DNA from: Pseudomonadota bacterium
GTDB taxonomy: Bacteria > Pseudomonadota > Gammaproteobacteria > Steroidobacterales > Steroidobacteraceae
Direction: 5' to 3'
Assembly: GCA_018241505.1 (NCBI GenBank)
Contig: JAFEDS010000009.1
Location: 496,001 to 560,000, forward strand
Length of the DNA stretch: 64,000 nucleotides
Shown: positions 24,351-33,803 of the stretch, in pieces
Layout of the letters: every line of letters starts with the position of its first letter
Position numbering within the stretch: position 1 is the first letter of the stretch
Position numbers and translations under genes: made by a program
Notes under the pieces: model-generated
What the model was told of the DNA's origin: nothing
The model's input: only the letters and a program-made list of their open reading frames with translations
The model's database searches: none

Positions 24351-24435
24351 TCGCCCGAAATCTCAATTGGCGTAGGAAGCGGCAGGTCGTACGACGGCGG
24401 CGTCAGGCGGAGGGGCGTCTCTTCGGACTCAGTGG

Positions 24436-25413
24436 TCAATCGCATAGGCCATAGACGGAGCTGCAGGCGGCGGGCGCGGACTCGCGCAAGAAATCGCTCT
24501 GACGGCCGCCGTGGGCGGTCTTGGCCCAGCGGACCCGTGCGTCAATGCACATGCGTTCGGCGATCTGTTCGATGGTCTCGCCGGGCAGAAAGCTATCGGC
24601 GAAGAAGGTTGTCCATCCCCGTTTGGCCGCCATCGACACGAGGTGCTCCCATTCGCGGATCTTGTCGATGTGCTCGGGGAAGCGTTTGGCGATCTCGAGC
24701 AGTTCGTCTTTCTGACAGTTGATACACGGCAGGCAGCCGACTCGATGCATGCCCTGCCGGTACAGCGGATTCAGGGCAACGCCGTGGGCGAGTACAAAGT
24801 CCACAACCTGTTGCGCCGACCAGGTGACGATCGGCTGCACAATGTCGAAACCTTCCGCGACTCGTTCGCGTTCGACTGCGTTTCGACGGTTGAGACTCTC
24901 CTCCCGCCGGATGCCCCGCCAGCTCTCGACCTCATACCCTTCCAGCATTCGATCGAGGAGGTACTGATCGAGCGGAATGCGCTTCAAGTGTTGCGTGCAA
25001 AATTGAGCCTTACGGCTGGGGAATCGGCCCTTCCACAGACACAGGTCCAGGAACGGAACACCCGTGGGCCGCAACACACTCAGCGCACGCTCGACGAAGA
25101 CCTCCGGCACACCCTCCGTGGGCCAGATCGAACGGGCATACTGTCGCTTGGCTTCGATTTCGTAGGAAAAGTCTGCCCGAACGGTCGCAATGGGACCCAC
25201 GATCGTGGGGAGATACCGATGTACGTAATCCAGAGTGATCTCGTGCTCATTGCCGGTATCCGCGAACACGAACCGACAGTCGGGCGCCGCGTGCTGCTGG
25301 CGTGCAAGAAGGGCTACCGCGGTCGAATCTTTGCCACCGGACAGCGACACCACAATGAGAGACTCTCTCTTGCATGAGGTGATGCTGCTGGGTTGCATGA
25401 GAACAGGCCGCAT
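24436..25413 (-). CDS. PAPS-reductase-like PP-loop protein, phage type
   Basis: The PP-loop VVSLSGGKDSTAVALLA near residues 20-37 marks an adenylating ATP pyrophosphatase of the PAPS reductase/DndC group. Further conserved segments are VFADTGNEHEITLDYV, a Cys site (FPSRKAQFCTQHLKRIPLD) and a downstream Cys cluster (HRVGCLPCINCQKDELLEIA), which could ligate Fe-S or zinc. Length (325 residues) fits the phage family. It can begin at ATG 25413 or 25398. It is probably cotranscribed with the TGT-like gene. A role in sulfur or base modification of nucleic acid is more likely here than sulfate assimilation. Confidence 0.85.
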   Translation of the reverse strand: MRPVLMQPSSITSCKRESLIVVSLSGGKDSTAVALLARQQHAAPDCRFVFADTGNEHEITLDYVHRYLPTIVGPIATVRADFSYEIEAKRQYARSIWPTEGVPEVFVERALSVLRPTGVPFLDLCLWKGRFPSRKAQFCTQHLKRIPLDQYLLDRMLEGYEVESWRGIRREESLNRRNAVERERVAEGFDIVQPIVTWSAQQVVDFVLAHGVALNPLYRQGMHRVGCLPCINCQKDELLEIAKRFPEHIDKIREWEHLVSMAAKRGWTTFFADSFLPGETIEQIAERMCIDARVRWAKTAHGGRQSDFLRESAPAACSSVYGLCD

Positions 25414-25620
25414 TCCCTGTAGGGGAATTCAGTCGACCATTCGCCAATGGACTCGGCCGCAAACAATCCGTGGTGTCGGCTGCCCGCGTTGGCTCATGGA
25501 CGAAGGCGGGAGGCGCACGCCCGCGCTACGTGTAGCGAAGAATTAGCCGCGTAGAGTGTTTGCAGGAGAGGAGATCGGTACAATCACACGCAAGGGCGGG
25601 AGCTCAGCGGAGGAACGGCC

Positions 25621-26169
25621 ATGTCAGGCAAACGTAACTACGGAGCTGCGTCGTCGATACTCGATGGCGCTTGTATGGACTGTGGCGTCGAGACGATGGC
25701 TCGGGATGAATACTACATGCTCAGGGATGCCCTCTGGCGCTCGATCAATCCCCTGGTACTAGGGCATCTGTGTTTTCAGTGCGCCGAGGACCGATTAGGT
25801 CGACCGCTTCATCGTGGTGACTTCTCGACAGCTCCGGTTAATCGGATGTTTGCCGCCCGATGTGCCGCCTTGGCGGAACGCCTGCAACGAGCCCGCCCGA
25901 AGTCCGGCGGCCTGGCGTCAATCCTGAGCGCATCGGCCATTCAAGCCCGGCTCACCCGGAAGAAGCGCACGCAAAGCGCGCTGGGGCGTTTGAGCGCGGC
26001 GCTGTTGCCCTACCGCGGGCGCAACGGACGTGTTCCGCACGGCACTCTGACGCGGGTGCTACGCGAGCACGTGAGCGAGACATTGCCTGTTGAGATTCCA
26101 CGGTTTCCCCGATCGGATCGGAGCGCGGGATCAATTCGACGTCGCAAGCGCATCAACCGCAGACGATAA
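25621..26169 (+). CDS. Zinc-finger phage-like protein, 182 aa
   Basis: ATG 25621 follows GGAGGAAC by 6 bases. The N-terminal domain has Cys pairs ACMDCGVETMARDEYYM and LCFQCAEDRLGR, a zinc finger that I recall in small phage and plasmid proteins, ending at about residue 70. The remainder is Arg-rich and helical and could contact nucleic acid. It is divergent from the PP-loop gene (208-base gap) and convergent with the DsbA-like gene, whose 3' end it overlaps by 39 bases. Confidence 0.75.
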   Translation: MSGKRNYGAASSILDGACMDCGVETMARDEYYMLRDALWRSINPLVLGHLCFQCAEDRLGRPLHRGDFSTAPVNRMFAARCAALAERLQRARPKSGGLASILSASAIQARLTRKKRTQSALGRLSAALLPYRGRNGRVPHGTLTRVLREHVSETLPVEIPRFPRSDRSAGSIRRRKRINRRR

Positions 26170-26802
26170 GACATCCGGGGCGACCATACCCGCGATAGTC
26201 ACGGTGCGACCGTTCCGGCGGTCTAAAAGGCGCAGTGTTGGCGTCGCGGTGATGGCTTCTTGGGTCGCCTCGACCCGTTGGCGCCGTACAATCGCGCCGG
26301 GTCGGTCACTTTGTAGGCACGCGCGTATGGCCTCTGCGGCAGGAGGCTGATAGAGGGCCTCAGGATGCGCAATGTGCTCGCTCGGGTGCTGATACAGCCA
26401 TTGCACGGTCCACCAAAAGAGGCGAGGTCCCCCGAACTCGCCTGCGCATTCGGCCAGGCGCGCTGCCTGGGTCGCCGCGGGCTCGTGCTCGGCCAAAGGT
26501 AGGTGCCGCCATTCCCAGTTCACATCGGGGTGCGCGTCTATCCATGCATGCAGTGTTGGGAAGTACATGCGGCAGTAGGCGCATTGCAGGTCTGCGAATT
26601 CCACTACCGTGAATCGGGCAGTGGGGGCGCCGTAGATCCAGGGCGGATGTGCGTTGTCTGCAGCATGAGGCCCGCTCAAGTACCAACCCAACCACAGCAC
26701 GACGGCCACCGTGGTTATGACGATCAGGGACAGAACCCACACACGATGACGTTTATAGAGGAGGGAGGAACGTGTGGGCAGGACAATCAGTTCGTAGCTC
26801 AT
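26131..26802 (-). CDS. DsbA-family thioredoxin-fold protein, membrane anchored
   Basis: A 223-residue periplasmic oxidoreductase or isomerase: N-terminal transmembrane anchor (VWVLSLIVITTVAVVLWLGW), then the active site CAYC in FADLQCAYCRMYFP, then a DsbA-like helical insert and a cis-Pro segment (ITATPTLRLLDRR). It is probably needed to fold the Cys-rich TraU/TraG-like components. Its ATG overlaps the stop of the VirB4-like gene (ATGA). Confidence 0.88.
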   Translation of the reverse strand: MSYELIVLPTRSSLLYKRHRVWVLSLIVITTVAVVLWLGWYLSGPHAADNAHPPWIYGAPTARFTVVEFADLQCAYCRMYFPTLHAWIDAHPDVNWEWRHLPLAEHEPAATQAARLAECAGEFGGPRLFWWTVQWLYQHPSEHIAHPEALYQPPAAEAIRACLQSDRPGAIVRRQRVEATQEAITATPTLRLLDRRNGRTVTIAGMVAPDVLSSAVDALATSN

Positions 26803-29705
26803 GATACATCGACTCCTTCGGGTAGCGGTTCGATGCCCCGAGAGCGATCGATTCTGTTGGCCATCTCGAGCGCCGCATCGAGTTCGCTCAATCCCTGCTG
26901 TTGCATGAGCTCAAAGCGCTCGTTCTTTTCCTCGGTCTCCGTCATGGCGAGTGCAAGATAGAGACTTGCCGAGACAATGCGGACGAGCACCTCCATCGAG
27001 CGGGACAGGATCACCCCTTCCGCATAGTCACCCGACTGCTTACGCGCGGAGAGCAATAATGATCGCTGGGCGGGCGTCAGCTCGCGGAAGCGGGCAATCT
27101 TCTCCACTTCATCCGGCGGCATGGAGAGACAGAACCACCATTCGATCATATTCAGCATCGCCTCCGCCGCGCGCGGAAAGTCGTCCAGGTTCTGTGTTGC
27201 CAGCCAGAACCAGGCTCCGAGCTTGCGCCACATCTTGGTGATCTTCACCACATAGGGCGCGAGCAACGGATTCTTGAGGATGATATGTCCTTCATCCGTT
27301 ACATTGATCAGCGGGCGGCCTAAGAACTGATCGCGCTCGGCAATGTTATTGACACTGTTGATGAGTGAGATGTAGGCAATGGACAGTTCGGCGTTGTATC
27401 CCTCGCGCGCAAAAGTCGCGAGATCGACGATGGTGAGATCGGCCTCCGGCCAGGGGGTGCCCGGCCGGTTGAACATCTCTCCATTGACCCCCTGGCAGAA
27501 GATGTCCATGGCATCCGCCATCTCGAGGAGGCGTGCCCGACGGGCATCGGCCAGGGTGACGTCTCGGGCCCGCTGCCGTAGAGCGTCGCGGACGTCCTGC
27601 GCCAGCACCGTCCTTTCGCAAGCCACGCACTCCCGAGCAGCGTCCAGAATGCATTGTCGGATGAGGCTGCGATCGGCACGCGTCATGCGAAGCTCTTCCT
27701 TGTCCTCGCCCCCCGTGATCATCAGGCGAGCGGTGATCTCGAGCTCACCCAAGACGTCGCGTTGCTCGTCGCCCTCCATGGCGGGGGCGCCGGCGGTTTC
27801 ATCGAGCGCTTCGACCTCGAGCGTCTGCACCTTGCTGGGAGTGACGACCAGTCGCCAGGCGTCCGCGAACGGCGCCAATGACACTCCGGAGGCGGGTGCC
27901 AATCGCACGCGATGCACTGTCAGACCTAAGCGTTGGGCAAACTCTCCAAACAACCCGAACGAGTTGCCGCTTTCGACGATGAACAGCCTCGGCCGGTAGA
28001 TAGCGGTGATCTGGTTCAGGATGTTGTTCAACATGGCGGACTTGCCTGAGCCTGTGGGTCCGAACAGGAACAGATGGGCGTTCATCTGCCGATCCAGGCG
28101 GTTGAGTGGATCGATGGTCACGGCTTCGCCGCCGCGGCTGAAGAGGGTGATGCCCGGATGTCCAGTCCCGCGGCTGCGGCCCCAGGTCGGCAAGAGATTC
28201 GCGACGTGCTGAGCGAAGAACAACCGCGTATAGACCTTGCGGGTGTCGAGCGCCGGATTGAAATTGCACGGCAGCCAACGGAGATAGCTGTTACAGGGTG
28301 CGACTTCATCTTCGTCCCGCACCGGTTGCAGACCCGCATTGAAGAGCACGTTGGCGAGCGCGCTGGCGCGCTCCTCGAGCTGGGACAGTGTGTTGCCCCT
28401 GACGTAGAAGGCAATGGAGGCGCGATAGAGCTTGTGGGCACTACCCAAGATCGAGCGCACCTGCTGCAGGTCCTTGCGAGTCTGTTCGGAGTCCACCGTG
28501 CCCCCGACCGATTTCTTATCCAGGCGATTGAAGTCGGCTTCGAGCAGGTCCTGCGGCGTGATGACGAGCGTGATGCACATCACTGTGCCCTCCGGGCAGG
28601 AATCAAACACGGTGTTGATCGCATCACCCCCGGTACGACGCTCGCCGGTCAGGTGCCCGATAGACGGCGGTGCGCGCAGCCGATCGACGGCCACCACGCG
28701 ATGGGGCTCATTGTCAAAGTACCAAACGCCGCTGCCCACATCGTTGCGGGGCTGGGCAAAGAAGAGCCGCTCAGCGAAATCGGTTCCGCTCGCGAGCTCG
28801 AACTCGCCGGAGTCGGGTTTGGGTGGGAATGCCGTTAAACCATAGAAGCGCTCTTGTGCCTCACGAGAGGTGCCCAGCCAGGTCGGATGTGGATTAAACC
28901 AACGTAACAGCCAGTCGTGAATATCGGCGCCTTCCAGGCGCCGTGCCCGGATCCCGGCATTCGCGAGTCCACCGACGATTCGCTCACAGGTGAGGCTGAG
29001 CGCTTGGATGGCCGATTGCGTGCGCCGTTGAGGGGCGGCGGCGGTTGCACGGCGATAGAGGACCATTCTCACGCGCCGTGTCTGGCCGCGCCAAGGCAGG
29101 TGCGTCACGGTGCGGTCGTGGAAGAGGCCACCGGGCTTGGAAATGGCACGCAGGTGATGCTCGAACCGGCGCAGGTAGGAGCGGGTGAACACGCTGTCGC
29201 GGGCGCGCGGGTGGACGTACTCCTTCAGCACTCGCAGATAATCATCCCAGCCGGTCTCGTCTTGCGCGTAGATCTGAACGATCCACGGATGGACCTCCAG
29301 TTCATCGAAACTGTCTTGGAGTGCGTTCTCGAGCGCATCGCGCGCCTGCTCGAGCCACGGTGGCTCTCGCCCTTCGGTCCCAAGTGGCGAGAGCTCAAAA
29401 AACGCCGCGACCGATTGACCATCCTCGAGCAGGATGCATTTCGATTCCGGGAGATACTCAACCCAGGGGCAATACTCCAAGAAGGACGGCGACACCTCGT
29501 ACTGCTGCGTCTCGTCGGCGTCGGTGGCGGGTCGAGTCTGCCGGCGGGCGCGAACGCCCGGCAGGGGAATCCCGTTCTCAGTGAGACGGGTGACGTAGCG
29601 GTCCCACAGGTCCGGTGAGGTGGGCGAGGACGTTGCGGCGCTGCCCTGATCGTCGGAAGCGGTCTCGTCGGCTCGGCGACGGAAGTTGAGAGACCAGCGG
29701 CCCAT
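26799..29705 (-). CDS. traC: Conjugative transfer ATPase, PFL_4706 family (VirB4/TraC)
   Basis: A 968-residue T4SS motor ATPase. Walker A is FGPTGSGKSAMLNN near residue 548; a Walker B-like segment (INVTDEGHIILKNP) and the C-terminal motif (WFWLATQNLDDFPRA) follow. The N-terminal half is the TraC/VirB4 channel-interacting domain. It is the largest gene of the operon and is joined by 1-4 base spacing to the lipoprotein upstream and the DsbA-like gene downstream. Confidence 0.95.
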   Translation of the reverse strand: MGRWSLNFRRRADETASDDQGSAATSSPTSPDLWDRYVTRLTENGIPLPGVRARRQTRPATDADETQQYEVSPSFLEYCPWVEYLPESKCILLEDGQSVAAFFELSPLGTEGREPPWLEQARDALENALQDSFDELEVHPWIVQIYAQDETGWDDYLRVLKEYVHPRARDSVFTRSYLRRFEHHLRAISKPGGLFHDRTVTHLPWRGQTRRVRMVLYRRATAAAPQRRTQSAIQALSLTCERIVGGLANAGIRARRLEGADIHDWLLRWFNPHPTWLGTSREAQERFYGLTAFPPKPDSGEFELASGTDFAERLFFAQPRNDVGSGVWYFDNEPHRVVAVDRLRAPPSIGHLTGERRTGGDAINTVFDSCPEGTVMCITLVITPQDLLEADFNRLDKKSVGGTVDSEQTRKDLQQVRSILGSAHKLYRASIAFYVRGNTLSQLEERASALANVLFNAGLQPVRDEDEVAPCNSYLRWLPCNFNPALDTRKVYTRLFFAQHVANLLPTWGRSRGTGHPGITLFSRGGEAVTIDPLNRLDRQMNAHLFLFGPTGSGKSAMLNNILNQITAIYRPRLFIVESGNSFGLFGEFAQRLGLTVHRVRLAPASGVSLAPFADAWRLVVTPSKVQTLEVEALDETAGAPAMEGDEQRDVLGELEITARLMITGGEDKEELRMTRADRSLIRQCILDAARECVACERTVLAQDVRDALRQRARDVTLADARRARLLEMADAMDIFCQGVNGEMFNRPGTPWPEADLTIVDLATFAREGYNAELSIAYISLINSVNNIAERDQFLGRPLINVTDEGHIILKNPLLAPYVVKITKMWRKLGAWFWLATQNLDDFPRAAEAMLNMIEWWFCLSMPPDEVEKIARFRELTPAQRSLLLSARKQSGDYAEGVILSRSMEVLVRIVSASLYLALAMTETEEKNERFELMQQQGLSELDAALEMANRIDRSRGIEPLPEGVDVS

Positions 29706-30164
29706 TTAATAGTTCTCCGTGCGTTCGCCGGGAAGCGCGTACTGCACGTGTTCATATAGAGGGAAGACGGTGCTATAGCCCGGTACGGGAACCGGGTGCT
29801 CCCCCGCGAGATGCGGAAAGACATACAGGATGAGATCGGGATTGGGCAGGCGCACGAACAGCCGATCGACTTCGTTCTCGGCGTTGCGCGTGTAGGTCAT
29901 AGTGTCCGCCACCGCAGCGTCCCGGTCGGCCGGCGTGAGGGGTCGCCGTAGCGATGCGCGCGCATCCGCCAACACTCGCGAGGGGCGGACGTTCGCGAGG
30001 CCGCCGGCGGTGTTCTGCGTCCAGACATCGAGCATCGTCGCAGGTCCATGGGGTAGGAGTTTCTCCTTTCGCGTGGCGCAGCCGGTCAGGTACATCAAGG
30101 TCGCCACCAGCCCCAGCATCGCGAAGTTAGTCGAGCGTCGAGGCACGCTTCTCTCCCGTCTCAT
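29706..30164 (-). CDS. Conjugative transfer lipoprotein (TIGR03751 family)
   Basis: A 152-residue lipoprotein: the hydrophobic signal MLGLVATLMYLTGCATR has a lipobox ending at Cys, and the mature part contains YTRNAENEVDRLFVRLPNPD, characteristic of the family. It corresponds to the VirB7-like position. ATG 30164 overlaps the upstream gene by 38 bases; the ATG of MLGLV, 48 bases downstream, is the alternative. Confidence 0.88.
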   Translation of the reverse strand: MRRERSVPRRSTNFAMLGLVATLMYLTGCATRKEKLLPHGPATMLDVWTQNTAGGLANVRPSRVLADARASLRRPLTPADRDAAVADTMTYTRNAENEVDRLFVRLPNPDLILYVFPHLAGEHPVPVPGYSTVFPLYEHVQYALPGERTENY

Positions 30165-31605
30165 AACTCACCTTGCGTCCGTGTTTCTCGTAGTCAATGT
30201 CCAGCGGTTGATCGATGTGCACGGCCACCTGCGCACCGGGCTCGACATAGACGGCGGCGAAGGCCTGCCCGTAGAGGCGATCGATCCATTTGGACATCTC
30301 CTGGACTCCGCCCGCCAAGATCCGGCCGGCCGCCTCATGGGCGGTGATTCCGACGGTGCCCAACAAATCGCCGTTGCTGCCGTTGAGATAGGCGAAGTTG
30401 GTTCCGCTCTTGGAGTCGATGCTCGCGGCAGCGCCCGCGGCAGCGGCCGTAATCAACATCTGGGAGGTGAGATACTGGACCGCATTGCTGCGGCGCGACC
30501 CGCTGACGCAGGGGATTCCGTAAGGGTCGCTGATCCAGCCCAGCCCGGTGCGGGTAGTTACGGCGTTCTCGACATTCAGCGCACTCGTCGGCAGCGTTCG
30601 CACGGTGCCGTCGTGAAATACGAACGTGATGGAGCGGACAAGTCCGCGCACACACGAGAGTGTCCAGTCGCCGGAGGCGGTGCCGCTCACAATGGCGCCG
30701 GCCACATCCGGCAGTTCGATACCGTTGGCGGCGAGATTGTCCGCACCAATCACCACTTTGAATGGAAACGGATCGTTGACCGTGCCGTCTATGGGCACGC
30801 GACCGATGAGCGCGGTCATGGCGATGGAGCCCATCAGCGTCGCATTTGTGGGAATGGTGTAGGTCGGTTTGACATCGGCCGCTCTTGCAACCGTGCGCGG
30901 AAGCGCGTCAATGAGAGAGGATTCACCGGGGTGCTCGTCGCTGCCATCAGCGCCCGAGGGGACTGCCTGTCCGAAGGAGCTCGACGCTGCTTCGCCCGGA
31001 TAGCGCGCACCGGGTGGAGTGGGAGCGGCAGCGGAATTGCCGGGCTTGCCGCCGCGGGTGGGCGGACGGTCTTGCGGTTCGTACCAGTGAACACGGCTGT
31101 CGGCGGGATTGCCCAGGTCGCCATCCTCGAGGCCTAAACCAATGGGCAGATCCTCATGTGACCCCTTCGCGCCGAGCGCATCCACTCGTTGCTGAAGGTT
31201 TTGCAACAGCGACCGGGTCTGTTGCTGCGTGGTCGCGGTCTGTTCGCGGTCCTGGTGCAACCGTTCACGCTCGCCCTTCAAGGTCTCCTGGATGCGCGCA
31301 TCGACGGTGCTCTCCCGCGCCCGCAACCGCTCGTTCTCCTCTTTCTGCTGCCGGTCATCCTCCATGGCGGCCTTCACTTCGCTGCGCAGTTGTTTCACTT
31401 GCCCCACGAGCGTGGCGACCGTGTCGTGGGGCGTATCGCCACCGACGCCGAGGTCCTTGGATTCCTGGGCGGTGAGCTGACCTCCTTCCAGCGAATCGGC
31501 CTCCGATCCGGGTTTCGAGCCGTGCGAAAATAGCTTGATGCCGGCAAAGAGGACGAGCACGGCCACCGGCAACATCAGCCACTTCAAGAGCCCGCTACTT
31601 TTCAT
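30127..31605 (-). CDS. ICE protein, PFL_4705 family (TIGR03752), TraB/VirB10-like
   Basis: A 492-residue cell-envelope-spanning scaffold. One transmembrane anchor near the start (LLKWLMLPVAVLVLFAGIKL), a coiled-coil stretch (residues about 60-150, rich in Glu/Gln/Arg), a Pro-rich linker and a C-terminal beta-barrel domain with TIPTNATLMGSIAMTALIGR and YVEPGAQVAVHIDQPLDID as in TraB. ATG 31605 is chosen. It overlaps the PFL_4704 gene upstream by 11 bases. Confidence 0.92.
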   Translation of the reverse strand: MKSSGLLKWLMLPVAVLVLFAGIKLFSHGSKPGSEADSLEGGQLTAQESKDLGVGGDTPHDTVATLVGQVKQLRSEVKAAMEDDRQQKEENERLRARESTVDARIQETLKGERERLHQDREQTATTQQQTRSLLQNLQQRVDALGAKGSHEDLPIGLGLEDGDLGNPADSRVHWYEPQDRPPTRGGKPGNSAAAPTPPGARYPGEAASSSFGQAVPSGADGSDEHPGESSLIDALPRTVARAADVKPTYTIPTNATLMGSIAMTALIGRVPIDGTVNDPFPFKVVIGADNLAANGIELPDVAGAIVSGTASGDWTLSCVRGLVRSITFVFHDGTVRTLPTSALNVENAVTTRTGLGWISDPYGIPCVSGSRRSNAVQYLTSQMLITAAAAGAAASIDSKSGTNFAYLNGSNGDLLGTVGITAHEAAGRILAGGVQEMSKWIDRLYGQAFAAVYVEPGAQVAVHIDQPLDIDYEKHGRKVSYETGEKRASTLD

Positions 31606-32494
31606 GGGTAGGCTCGGAAGCGGTGGGTGCGGACAGATTGGTCGCCGCATCGACCGGACTCAAGGCCGGGAGCAGCGATTCCGCGAGCCCATGCCCGCGG
31701 GTCACGAGGTACAGGACTGTCGTGTCAGTCGAATCGCCGTGGGGACCCAACTGTCGATGTTGGAACGTCGCAGCAAGGAAGTCGCCCTGCAGGGTCCGAG
31801 GATCCAACTGTTGCCACGTCGCGCTCAGGTTCGTAATGCGCAGCGCGCTCACCCACTGATCCTGCAGGCGCCAGGCGGCGAGCATCGTGACATTGACGGG
31901 CAGGGTGGGAACCAGGGTGGTCAGGTCGAGTGTGGCCCGTATCGGCGTCGGGATGATGCCAGCGACCGGTTCGATGGTGCGTAGAGGCGCGTAGAGGCTC
32001 TGCGCCGCGTACCGCGTCAACAGCACCGCCGAGGGAGTCGGGATGCTTGTAGAATGCTCGGCGTCTTTGGCGGATTCGCGTTGGGACTGCAACTCCCCTG
32101 AGCCCTCCACCGGCTTGGTGAGCACAATGCGCAGCGGTTCTAACTTGTCCTCAGCTGGGGCCTCGGATGCCGTGATATCGAGTAGCACCAGCGCGCCGGT
32201 GTCCGCATCCTGCAGCTCCACGCGCGTCGGCTCAAAGGCTCCCGTCGCGCGCAGATAGAGGGCCCCGTCGGCACTTTGTACCCGCAAACGCTCGACAATG
32301 GCGTTCGGTACGGCGACGCGCATCGGCCGGTCCAGAAACAGGATGCGTTCCTGTCCGACATGCAGCGGGACTGTAATGGGCAGTCGCTGCCATCGGATCA
32401 CCTCCGTGCCGCGACTGGTCTCGGATGCGAGGGCAGCGAGCAGCGCGAGGCCAGCGGCCAACGTCCAAGCCCCGAAAGTACTTCCGGTGGACAT
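31595..32494 (-). CDS. ICE protein, PFL_4704 family (TIGR03749), TraK/VirB9-like
   Basis: A 299-residue exported outer-membrane-complex component. A hydrophobic signal segment (WTLAAGLALLAALASETSRG) is followed by IRWQRLPITVPLHVGQERIL and a beta-rich secretin-like N-domain (ATGAFEPTRVELQDADTGAL), then a C-terminal part with TTVLYLVTRGHGL. ATG 32494 chosen; upstream codons lie in the intergenic region. Between the TraE-like and TraB-like genes, as in the family. Confidence 0.9.
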   Translation of the reverse strand: MSTGSTFGAWTLAAGLALLAALASETSRGTEVIRWQRLPITVPLHVGQERILFLDRPMRVAVPNAIVERLRVQSADGALYLRATGAFEPTRVELQDADTGALVLLDITASEAPAEDKLEPLRIVLTKPVEGSGELQSQRESAKDAEHSTSIPTPSAVLLTRYAAQSLYAPLRTIEPVAGIIPTPIRATLDLTTLVPTLPVNVTMLAAWRLQDQWVSALRITNLSATWQQLDPRTLQGDFLAATFQHRQLGPHGDSTDTTVLYLVTRGHGLAESLLPALSPVDAATNLSAPTASEPTHEK

Positions 32495-32577
32495 GACTCG
32501 GGTGGCATCGGCGTAACTGGGGGTAGTCCCGCTTCGATGATCCGGGCGAATCCTCCCAAACCACGTTGATAGGGACC

Positions 32578-33258
32578 TCACGGTGTCGGCGCCTCGGCGC
32601 CCCCATGTGCGCCCGTCGAGGCAGTGGGTGTCGCGGGCACAATTCGCTGGGGCGGACTTGCGTAACAGTCCAACGCGAGACCAAACGGGTTGTGCTCGGG
32701 ATCGACGTCCATGCGCGCCACTTTGATCGGGTAGCGAAGCAACGCGCGCTTGACCATCTCCCCTCCATAGTATTCATCAGCGGAGATATCCAACGTGACG
32801 ACCCAGTCGTTGTCCGACAGCGCCTTGACGCGCGCCGTGGGGTCATCGGCGTAGCCGCGACCGGGAATCTCGTACACACCGCGCACCCGCTGACGTAGCT
32901 CGCCGTTGTCGCGGCGGAAGGCGAAGTCGCTCTCGAGGAAGCTCTTGCAGGCCGGTGTCAGATAGGCCGCGAGCGCCCGAATGTTCCGGGCATAGTCGTC
33001 TTCCCCATTCTTCGGCCAGCGATTCAGCTGTTGGAACACATAGAACGTAAAGGCGTAGACCGACTCGGCCGGCACGTCCCACCACTTGCGGACGCTTCCG
33101 GAGCGCAGATCCGGGGGGACATGCACCACCAGGTCATGCGGTGCGCGCCACCAGCCGAAGGCCAGCGCGAGACTCAACACAAAGAGTGCCCCTGTGGCCA
33201 GGCGCAGCGTGCGCACGTGGGACTGCAGGTGCGTCACGTCATTCTTGAAGCGACTCAT
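32578..33258 (-). CDS. ICE protein, PFL_4703 family (TIGR03746), TraE/VirB8-like
   Basis: A 226-residue inner-membrane assembly factor: short cytoplasmic N-terminus, one transmembrane segment (LRLATGALFVLSLALAFGWW), then a periplasmic domain with VPAESVYAFTFYVFQQLNRW and NPFGLALDCYASPPQRI at the end. The ATG overlaps the upstream stop by 4 bases. Family assignment from sequence pattern and gene order. Confidence 0.9.
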   Translation of the reverse strand: MSRFKNDVTHLQSHVRTLRLATGALFVLSLALAFGWWRAPHDLVVHVPPDLRSGSVRKWWDVPAESVYAFTFYVFQQLNRWPKNGEDDYARNIRALAAYLTPACKSFLESDFAFRRDNGELRQRVRGVYEIPGRGYADDPTARVKALSDNDWVVTLDISADEYYGGEMVKRALLRYPIKVARMDVDPEHNPFGLALDCYASPPQRIVPATPTASTGAHGGAEAPTP

Positions 33259-33755
33259 CGAGCGCCTCCCCAGCCGATCGAGCGTCGCGGGCGGCGGCGT
33301 GTCGCGGCGGTCGGATGGGTCCCGGGGTGCATCCGACGGGTGCTCCAGTAGCCGGAGCGGACAATCAGGTCCCGACCGCCGAGCAGTACACAGGCAAAAG
33401 GGGCGTGCTGCCGCGCCCACCATTGAATGTGTCGGTACAGCCAGGTGTCAGGTCGGCCCCGCTTGTGACGGCGCAAGAGACCGCCGCCAAAGAAGAGTCC
33501 GGCTGCCACGCACACCACCACACACGTGGGCGCGAGCGCGAGACTTGAAAACCACACAGCGACCACCAGGCCGAGGGCGAGCCCGACCAGTGCCGAGGCT
33601 CCCACGGAAAACCACAGCTCATCGGCGGTCAGTCCCCGCACGATCACCGGTTGGCGGTTCAAGCGGTGCGGGAGGAAGCTCACCGTGCTTTCGCGGCGAG
33701 GGTCCAAACCAGATGTCATGGGTCCTGTGCCCTGGCTGGGCGTCACGTGTTTCAT
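33255..33755 (-). CDS. Conjugative transfer region protein (TIGR03750 family), TraL-like
   Basis: A 166-residue inner-membrane protein: FLPHRLNRQPVIVRGLTADE, then two hydrophobic segments (residues about 45-85), then a basic tail with HIQWWARQHAPFACVLLGGR. The start ATG 33755 has GGAGGG 5 bases upstream; ATG 33719 is possible. The last 25 residues are Arg-rich and lie before the TraE-like start. Known position between pilin-like and TraE-like genes. Confidence 0.85.
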   Translation of the reverse strand: MKHVTPSQGTGPMTSGLDPRRESTVSFLPHRLNRQPVIVRGLTADELWFSVGASALVGLALGLVVAVWFSSLALAPTCVVVCVAAGLFFGGGLLRRHKRGRPDTWLYRHIQWWARQHAPFACVLLGGRDLIVRSGYWSTRRMHPGTHPTAATRRRPRRSIGWGGAR

Positions 33756-33803
33756 GGTGCCCTCCGCACCGAAGGATGAGTAACCCGCGCCGGCAAGACG
33801 TCT

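Noticed and set aside
24511-25377. 288-codon plus-strand open frame
   Set aside because: Antisense to the PP-loop gene, whose frame carries the conserved motifs.
23248-26169. Cassette as an insertion sequence or transposon
   Set aside because: No transposase, terminal inverted repeats or target duplication seen.
28074-29618. Two plus-strand frames of 233-254 codons
   Set aside because: Antisense shadows of the VirB4/TraC-like ATPase.
29902-31137. 411-codon plus-strand open frame
   Set aside because: Antisense to the TraB-like and lipoprotein genes; composition is typical of a GC-rich mirror frame.
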